A stretch of DNA of 12,400 nucleotides from Gemmataceae bacterium (GTDB taxonomy: Bacteria; Planctomycetota; Planctomycetia; Gemmatales; Gemmataceae): assembly GCA_025056835.1 (NCBI GenBank), contig JANWVS010000013.1:1-12400 (forward strand), given 5' to 3'. A program made the translations under genes and the position numbers. The notes beneath the pieces are model-generated. The model was not told where the DNA came from, did not search any database, and saw only the letters and a program-made list of their open reading frames with translations. Positions 7,797-12,400 of this stretch are shown here, one piece after another; position 1 is the first letter of the stretch; every line of letters starts with the position of its first letter.

Positions 7797-8348
7797 TCAT
7801 TCTTGTGCCAGCAAGGCAATCGCTTCGCGCAAGCCGCGATGGCTCTCGAAAAACTTTTGGGCCAGACTGTCGACGAGTGTCAGGAACTTCAGCAAGTCGT
7901 TGATCCGTTGCGAGCGTTCGCGAGCCGGGTCGTCGTCGGCCCGACCGCCGAGAACCTCCGGCGACAGCGCCTCCTTGCACCGCCGCAAGGTGTTGATGAT
8001 CGGGTCCAGCTCTCGACGTTTCCGTTGCGCGGCCACCAGCGTGAACATCTCCCAGACATCGTGCAGCGATTCGTAGTATTCCTTGCGGTCCCGTTTTTTA
8101 TGCACCCGACGGACCAGCCCCCATTCCACCAGCTTGCTGAGATTCATGCTGACGTTGCCGCGGGAGATGGCCAACCGCTCCATGATGTCGTCCATGGACA
8201 AGGCCGCGCCCGTGATGTACAGCAGACCATGTATCCGAGCCATCGTGGGACTAATGCCCCACAGCGTGGCCATGTTGTTCCAAAGCTCGACAAACTGGTC
8301 CTCCACCTGAAGAATCTGCTGGTCGAGCACTGCGCGGCGAGTTTTCAT
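7797..8348 (-). CDS. GbsR/MarR-family winged-helix transcriptional regulator, 183 aa
   Basis: Predicted DNA-binding repressor of the GbsR branch of the MarR superfamily. Residues about 25-110 form the winged helix: GISPTMARIHGLLYITG (31-47), the helix-turn-helix MDDIMERLAISRGNVSMNLSKLVEWG (52-77), then the wing VRRVHKKRDRKEYYES. The blocks SMDD, SRGNVSMNL and the wing followed by YYES match GbsR-type proteins, and the 183-residue length fits. The C-terminal 70 residues are helical, as expected for dimerisation. AAAGGTG lies eight bases before the ATG. GbsR members often control glycine-betaine or choline genes, but none is nearby, so the target is unknown; autoregulation or control of the divergent trpF is possible. 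A promoter is proposed at 8379-8407. Confidence 0.88.
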   Translation of the reverse strand: MKTRRAVLDQQILQVEDQFVELWNNMATLWGISPTMARIHGLLYITGAALSMDDIMERLAISRGNVSMNLSKLVEWGLVRRVHKKRDRKEYYESLHDVWEMFTLVAAQRKRRELDPIINTLRRCKEALSPEVLGGRADDDPARERSQRINDLLKFLTLVDSLAQKFFESHRGLREAIALLAQE

Positions 8349-8378
8349 AGTTTTTGCACCTTTCGATCGCTATTGAAA

Positions 8379-8407
8379 ATTGTAAACAGCCTAAGAAGCG
8401 GAAGCAA
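8379..8407 (-). promoter_or_regulatory. Candidate promoter of the GbsR-type regulator
   Basis: On the minus strand TTGCTT (8407-8402) and TACAAT (8384-8379) are 17 bases apart. The -10 matches five of six consensus positions. Transcription would start near 8372, about 24 bases before the start codon and upstream of the AAAGGTG ribosome-binding site. The 113-base gap is shared with divergent trpF. Confidence 0.5.
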
Positions 8408-8461
8408 TTCCCGTGGGTGGCACGCGGGTCCACCGCCTCGCGGGTTCGCGGAGCGTAGGCG

Positions 8462-9103
8462 ATGATCGTGAAAATCTGCGGCGTCACGAGTGTGGCCGAT
8501 GCCCTGGCCGCGGCCGAGTCGGGCGCCGATCTCATAGGCTTGAATTTCTTCGAGCGTTCGCCGCGCTGCGTCGCTGCGGCGACGGCGGCGGCAATTGTCG
8601 CTGCCCTGCCCGCTTCCGTCCGCGCCGTCGGCGTGTCCGTGCAGGAGGACTGGGATATCATCGCCCAGCGGGCGCGACGGCTGAAGCTGGCCTTGGTGCA
8701 GGTCCATGGCGATCAACTGGAGCCGTGTCCGTATCCCGACCTAGCCTGGATCCCGGCCTTCGCAATTCGCGACGCCGCCAGCCTGCGGGCGGTTGAAGCG
8801 TTTCTGGAACGTTGTCCAGCCGATCGCTTGCCGACCGCCATCCTGGTCGATGCCTACGTGGCCGGAGCCTACGGGGGCACCGGACGCCCGGCGCCTTGGC
8901 CGCTGTTGGCAGATTGGCGGCCGAGCGTGCCGGTGCTGTTGGCCGGCGGTTTGAACGCCGACAACGTCGCCGCGGCTGTCGCGATGGTGCGGCCGTGGGG
9001 GGTCGATGTGGCCAGCGGCGTCGAGGTTCGGCCGGGCGTCAAAGCCTTGGATAAAATGCAGCGCTTCGTCGCCGCGGCCCGCGCCGCAGCCTGCCGTTGT
9101 TGA
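8462..9103 (+). CDS. trpF: Phosphoribosylanthranilate isomerase, 213 aa
   Basis: Third step of tryptophan synthesis: Amadori rearrangement of phosphoribosylanthranilate to carboxyphenylaminodeoxyribulose phosphate, by a cytoplasmic (beta/alpha)8 barrel. The N-terminal VKICGVT places the general-base Cys at residue 6. GADLIGLNFFERSPR (21-35), LVQVHGD (78-84), the general-acid Asp130 in LVDAY, the phosphate-binding GAYGGTGR (135-142), LLAGGLNADNV (159-169) and VDVASGVE near the C-terminus are all canonical. The usual PGVKD reads PGVKA here, a minor change. GGAG lies eight bases before the ATG. No other trp gene is present, so the pathway is dispersed, as is common outside enterobacteria. Its stop codon overlaps the -35 box of the kinase promoter. 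Confidence 0.96.
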   Translation: MIVKICGVTSVADALAAAESGADLIGLNFFERSPRCVAAATAAAIVAALPASVRAVGVSVQEDWDIIAQRARRLKLALVQVHGDQLEPCPYPDLAWIPAFAIRDAASLRAVEAFLERCPADRLPTAILVDAYVAGAYGGTGRPAPWPLLADWRPSVPVLLAGGLNADNVAAAVAMVRPWGVDVASGVEVRPGVKALDKMQRFVAAARAAACRC

Positions 9104-9129
9104 CGGTCTCTTCCGCCTCCCGCTACAAT
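9100..9129 (+). promoter_or_regulatory. Strong sigma-70-type promoter of the Ser/Thr kinase gene, predicted leaderless
   Basis: TTGACG (9100-9105) and TACAAT (9124-9129) are 18 bases apart, each matching five of six consensus positions. The -35 overlaps the trpF stop codon (9101-9103). Only eight bases separate the -10 from the ATG at 9138, so the expected start point (about 9136-9138) falls on or beside the start codon and leaves no room for a Shine-Dalgarno sequence. Confidence 0.7.
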
Positions 9130-9137
9130 GGGAATCC

Positions 9138-12100
9138 ATGACGGATGACGGTCGCGACAAACCAAGCGGACGGCGGCCGCAGCGCTTCGGCCGCTATGAA
9201 ATCGTCGCTCACATCGCCAGCGGCGGCATGGGGGCCGTTTACAAGGCCCGCGATCCCCAGGACGACCGCATCGTGGCCCTGAAAGTGATGGCCCCGGAAC
9301 TGGCGGCCAAGCGCAACATGCTGACGCGCTTCCGCCGCGAGGCCATGAGCGCCGCCCGCCTGCGCCACGAAAACATCGTCACGCTCCACGAGTTCGGCGA
9401 AGCCAACGGCACCTTTTATCTGGCTCTCGAATTTGTCGCCGGCCAAGACTTGCACGATTACATCGCCCGCGCCGCAGGCGGGCGTCTCGCGCCCGAGGAA
9501 GCCCGCCGCCTCGCCTTGCAAGCCGCCCAAGCCCTCGACCACATTCACCAGGCCGGCGTCGTCCATCGGGATGTCAAGCCGTCGAATTTCCTGGTCGTCG
9601 AACGTCCCGAAGGACCGTTGCTCAAGTTGACCGACTTGGGCTTGGCCCGCCATGAGGACGACGACGAACATCGTGTGACCAAAATCGGCACCACGCTCGG
9701 CACCGTCGATTACATGGCGCCGGAACAGGCGCGCGACAGCACGGTCGCCGACATCCGCAGCGATTTGTACAGCCTGGGATGCACCTTGTATCACATGTTG
9801 ATCGGTCGGCCGCCCTTTCCCAAGGGCACTCTCGCCGAGAAAATCGTCCAACACATGGAAGCCGAGCCGCCGGACGTGTGCAAACTCAATGAACAAATAC
9901 CGCCGGGCCTCGGCGCGATTGTCAAGAAACTCCTCGCGAAGAAACCTGCCGACCGCTATCAAACACCGGCCGAGCTGATCCGCGACCTGGCGAACCTCGA
10001 CCGGGTGGCCGCCAAGGCAGCGGCGTTCGAGAAAAAAACGGTGAAAGCGACGGATCGGCCCGCCGACACGCTGCGTCGGCCGGGCGAAGCAACCCGCAGC
10101 GAATCGAAAAAGCTCGAGGCCGACAAGGCGGACACCGCGGCTGCGGCACCGCGTCGCCCCTCCAGTTCCGACACGCCGCCGCGGAAACGGCGCCCACGGG
10201 CGTCATCCGCGCCCGTGGTGCCGTGGGTTATCAGCGGCGGTATCTTGGTCGTGGCGATCGTGGTCCTTCTCGCGGCCATTCGGGGACGCCGGCCGGCCGT
10301 GCAACCGACGGAATCCGAGCCTGTCGCCACGGTCGTGCCGCCGAAGCCGACCGTGGTCGTCCCGCCGGCCAAGGTCGTGGTCGGTCCGCCGTTGCCGACG
10401 TACCGACGTCTGTATGAGCCGGTGTTGCCGCTCGACGTGGTCCAGCTCAAGAAGGAATTCTTCGGTCCTTGGCAGGTTCCTGCCGAAGCGCCGACTGCCG
10501 CGAAGCCCATCATCGTCAGTCGGCTCCCTTTGCCCGGCGTGGCGGCGGTGGCGACCTTGGCCGAGGCTGTCGCCCGAGCCAGCGAGCATTCGGCAAGTAT
10601 TATTGAGATTCGCGATCAGGGACCACATTTCCTGACCAAACTGCCTGCGCTGGCCGATCGTTCGCTCTGGCTGCGTGGAGCAGGGGAGGTCCGCCCTTTG
10701 CTGGCCTGGGATGGCGGTGGCGGCAATGAACTGCTGGTGCTTCGCCGCGGTCATTTGGTGTTGGAGGGATTGGACCTGGCCGTCTTTGGTCCGCGCGAAG
10801 CGGAAAGCTTGTTCGTCGTGGAGAGCGGCGACCTGACGGTACGGGACTGCACCTTTTCCATCACGGCCGGTGCCAAGCACGGTACCGTGATAGCCGCGGT
10901 TCGCGGCCCACGCCACAGCGACGGCGACGCCCGGATCCAGTTTCGCGATTGTTTCGCGCGCGGTTCCGAGTTGACGCTGGTAAGCACCGCCGCCACTCCG
11001 GCCGATGTCTTGCTCGACGGCGTGCTGGCGGTCGGCGCGGGGCGGCCCCTCGTGACTCATTTCGATCGCGACAACCAGCACGTCGCGCTGCGCGTGGTTC
11101 GCTCGACTCTGGTCAGCGACGGGCCGATTTATCAGTGGCACACTGCGACGGCGACGGCACCGCGCCTCAAGCTCCTGTTGTGGGATGCCCTGTTGGCCCG
11201 TCATGAGATCGGCCGCCACGATGCACCGATGATTCAATTGCCCCCGACGGCGCGGCTGGACTTGATGAGCGTCAAGGTTGTGAATTCGCTGTACACCGGC
11301 TGGCGCCATCTGCTCGCGGCCGGGTCTTTGGTTCATGATTCCCTCGACGCTTGGTGTCGGCAATGGGGCCATCGCGAGGGCGACGGCTTGCTCAGCGATT
11401 TGTGGCCCCCGCGACCGCTGGGAACGCTGGCCGAGGTTTCTGCCGCCAGCTTCCGGACCGAGGCCACGCCCGCGGCATTTGCCGCCACGGGTGCTGCGGG
11501 AACGCTCGGTTGCGACCTGGGCCGCTTGCCGCCGGCGCCATTCGCCTGGAAACAGCGAACCATCGAGCCGTTTCTCGTTGACCATGCCCGCCTGCCCGAC
11601 GGTGACGCGCCGGAGCTGCCAAGCGATATCGATGGCTTGTACCACGGCGAGAGGATCGTCCTCGGCAAGATCGACCTCGGCCAGCATATTCAAGCCCGGC
11701 TGCAAACGCAACGGCCCGCCCCGCGCTTGGTCTTCCACGTCGTCGGCAAGGGGACGCACGCCACTAGCCCGATGCGATTTCGTGGCATTCAGGAGGTCGA
11801 ATTTTACTTTGAACCGCCCGTCGCCGCCGGCAAGGAGAAAGCCGAGCCATTGACGTTGGAACTAAAGCCCGGTTATCCAGCGGCGGCGCTGATCGAAGTG
11901 GAGGGTGGCGGCCTCGGTATCCGCAACGGCCGGTTACGTCTCGAAAATAGCCGCTTTGCCAACCTGCCGCCTCATTTGGTGCGCGTCCGCGGCGGCAACT
12001 TGTGGCTCGATCGCTGCACGCTGATCGGACCGTTGAGCAAGGCCCCCGACTCGTTTCAAAGTTTAATCGCCTGGGAGGGGGCCGGTGTTCTCGCCCACGC

Positions 12101-12400
12101 CCCGGCGGAATTGGCGCTTCGCGATTGCCTGCTCCAATGCGGCCGGACGCTGCTCGACGTCAAGGGCGTCGGCAGCCGCTGCCATTGCCGCGGCTCGCTC
12201 CTGTATTCCCTCGCCGACGTCGTCGCACTCGAGTTGGGCGAACTGGAAACCACGGCGCCGGACGTTGCTTGCCTTTTCGAAAATAACACCGTCGCCTTTC
12301 TGGGGGCTTTCCTTCGCGTGCGCTGTCAATCGGGGCCGAGCGACTGCCGCCCGGTCGTCGTTCAGGCCGCCGGCAACTATTTTCTCGACCCCAGCGGCAA
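9138..12400 (+). CDS. Receptor-like Ser/Thr protein kinase with beta-helix ectodomain (3' end beyond window)
   Basis: The frame is open for at least 1087 residues and runs off the window. Residues about 17-282 are a PknB-type kinase: glycine loop IASGGMGAVY (26-35), ATP Lys49 in VALK, helix-C Glu68, catalytic loop HRDVKPSN (143-150, Asp145), metal-binding Asp166 in DLG instead of DFG, and MAPE (193-196). All catalytic residues are present, so it should be active. A linker rich in Lys, Arg, Pro and Ala (about 285-358, ending RKRRPR) leads to one membrane helix (about 361-381). A short Pro/Val-rich stalk follows. Then comes a large exported domain from about 460, opening with ATLAEAVARASEH and containing recurrent LTVRDCTFS-like, FRDC, LDRC and LRDC strand-turn units, which suggest a right-handed parallel beta-helix. 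The N-terminus faces the cytoplasm. The ligand is unknown; a carbohydrate or wall component is a guess. No PASTA domains were seen. Confidence 0.9.
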   Translation, partial: MTDDGRDKPSGRRPQRFGRYEIVAHIASGGMGAVYKARDPQDDRIVALKVMAPELAAKRNMLTRFRREAMSAARLRHENIVTLHEFGEANGTFYLALEFVAGQDLHDYIARAAGGRLAPEEARRLALQAAQALDHIHQAGVVHRDVKPSNFLVVERPEGPLLKLTDLGLARHEDDDEHRVTKIGTTLGTVDYMAPEQARDSTVADIRSDLYSLGCTLYHMLIGRPPFPKGTLAEKIVQHMEAEPPDVCKLNEQIPPGLGAIVKKLLAKKPADRYQTPAELIRDLANLDRVAAKAAAFEKKTVKATDRPADTLRRPGEATRSESKKLEADKADTAAAAPRRPSSSDTPPRKRRPRASSAPVVPWVISGGILVVAIVVLLAAIRGRRPAVQPTESEPVATVVPPKPTVVVPPAKVVVGPPLPTYRRLYEPVLPLDVVQLKKEFFGPWQVPAEAPTAAKPIIVSRLPLPGVAAVATLAEAVARASEHSASIIEIRDQGPHFLTKLPALADRSLWLRGAGEVRPLLAWDGGGGNELLVLRRGHLVLEGLDLAVFGPREAESLFVVESGDLTVRDCTFSITAGAKHGTVIAAVRGPRHSDGDARIQFRDCFARGSELTLVSTAATPADVLLDGVLAVGAGRPLVTHFDRDNQHVALRVVRSTLVSDGPIYQWHTATATAPRLKLLLWDALLARHEIGRHDAPMIQLPPTARLDLMSVKVVNSLYTGWRHLLAAGSLVHDSLDAWCRQWGHREGDGLLSDLWPPRPLGTLAEVSAASFRTEATPAAFAATGAAGTLGCDLGRLPPAPFAWKQRTIEPFLVDHARLPDGDAPELPSDIDGLYHGERIVLGKIDLGQHIQARLQTQRPAPRLVFHVVGKGTHATSPMRFRGIQEVEFYFEPPVAAGKEKAEPLTLELKPGYPAAALIEVEGGGLGIRNGRLRLENSRFANLPPHLVRVRGGNLWLDRCTLIGPLSKAPDSFQSLIAWEGAGVLAHAPAELALRDCLLQCGRTLLDVKGVGSRCHCRGSLLYSLADVVALELGELETTAPDVACLFENNTVAFLGAFLRVRCQSGPSDCRPVVVQAAGNYFLDPSG

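Noticed and set aside
7518-8465. Plus-strand open frame of 315 codons
   Set aside because: It runs through the tRNA-Leu and antisense through the GbsR-type gene, both of which are well supported.
10203-11759. Long open frame of 518 codons on the minus strand
   Set aside because: It lies antisense to the uninterrupted kinase frame. Its translation is Arg/Gln/Gly-rich with no recognisable domain, as expected for a reverse-strand shadow in GC-rich DNA.

Overview
This is a GC-rich bacterial window with short gaps and genes on both strands. It most likely comes from a planctomycete, probably near Gemmataceae. That placement is inferred from gene content only: a membrane Ser/Thr kinase with a very large parallel beta-helix-like ectodomain, a Lys-rich exported protein resembling DUF6263, a ThiS-ThiG fusion, and TACAAT-type -10 boxes. 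No mobile element, CRISPR array or phage gene was seen.

Layout. Positions 67-360 (-) encode the co-chaperonin GroES. After a 399-base divergent gap comes a two-gene polar amino acid ABC importer. Its first gene fuses a signal peptide, a solute-binding domain and a permease (760-2235, +). Its ATPase gene overlaps that gene by four bases (2232-2963, +). A monofunctional mannose-1-phosphate guanylyltransferase follows (3052-4131, +). It converges on a secreted DUF6263-like protein (4261-5226, -) that has its own intrinsic terminator at 4190-4220. Next is a NagB-fold sugar-phosphate isomerase/deaminase homologue (5432-6382, +) lacking a catalytic aspartate. It converges on a ThiS-ThiG fusion for thiamine-thiazole synthesis (6426-7496, -). 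Upstream of thiSG on the same strand are tRNA-Leu(CAG) (7581-7665) and a GbsR/MarR-type repressor (7797-8348, -). The repressor is divergent from trpF (8462-9103, +). The last quarter is one open frame from 9138 past the window end. It encodes a receptor-like Ser/Thr kinase: cytoplasmic kinase domain, charged linker, one membrane helix, and at least 700 residues of predicted beta-helix outside the membrane.

How the genes work together. Most are independent housekeeping or metabolic units. Only the ABC pair is clearly an operon. The most interesting items are the kinase, with an excellent promoter placed so close to its start codon that the mRNA should be leaderless; the NagB homologue with Asp141 replaced; the ThiS-ThiG fusion, whose sulfur-carrier terminus is buried inside the chain; and the ABC binding domain, whose ligand-carboxylate arginine is replaced. 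I did not find a clearly new multi-gene system. The kinase/sensor gene is the best candidate for undescribed biology.
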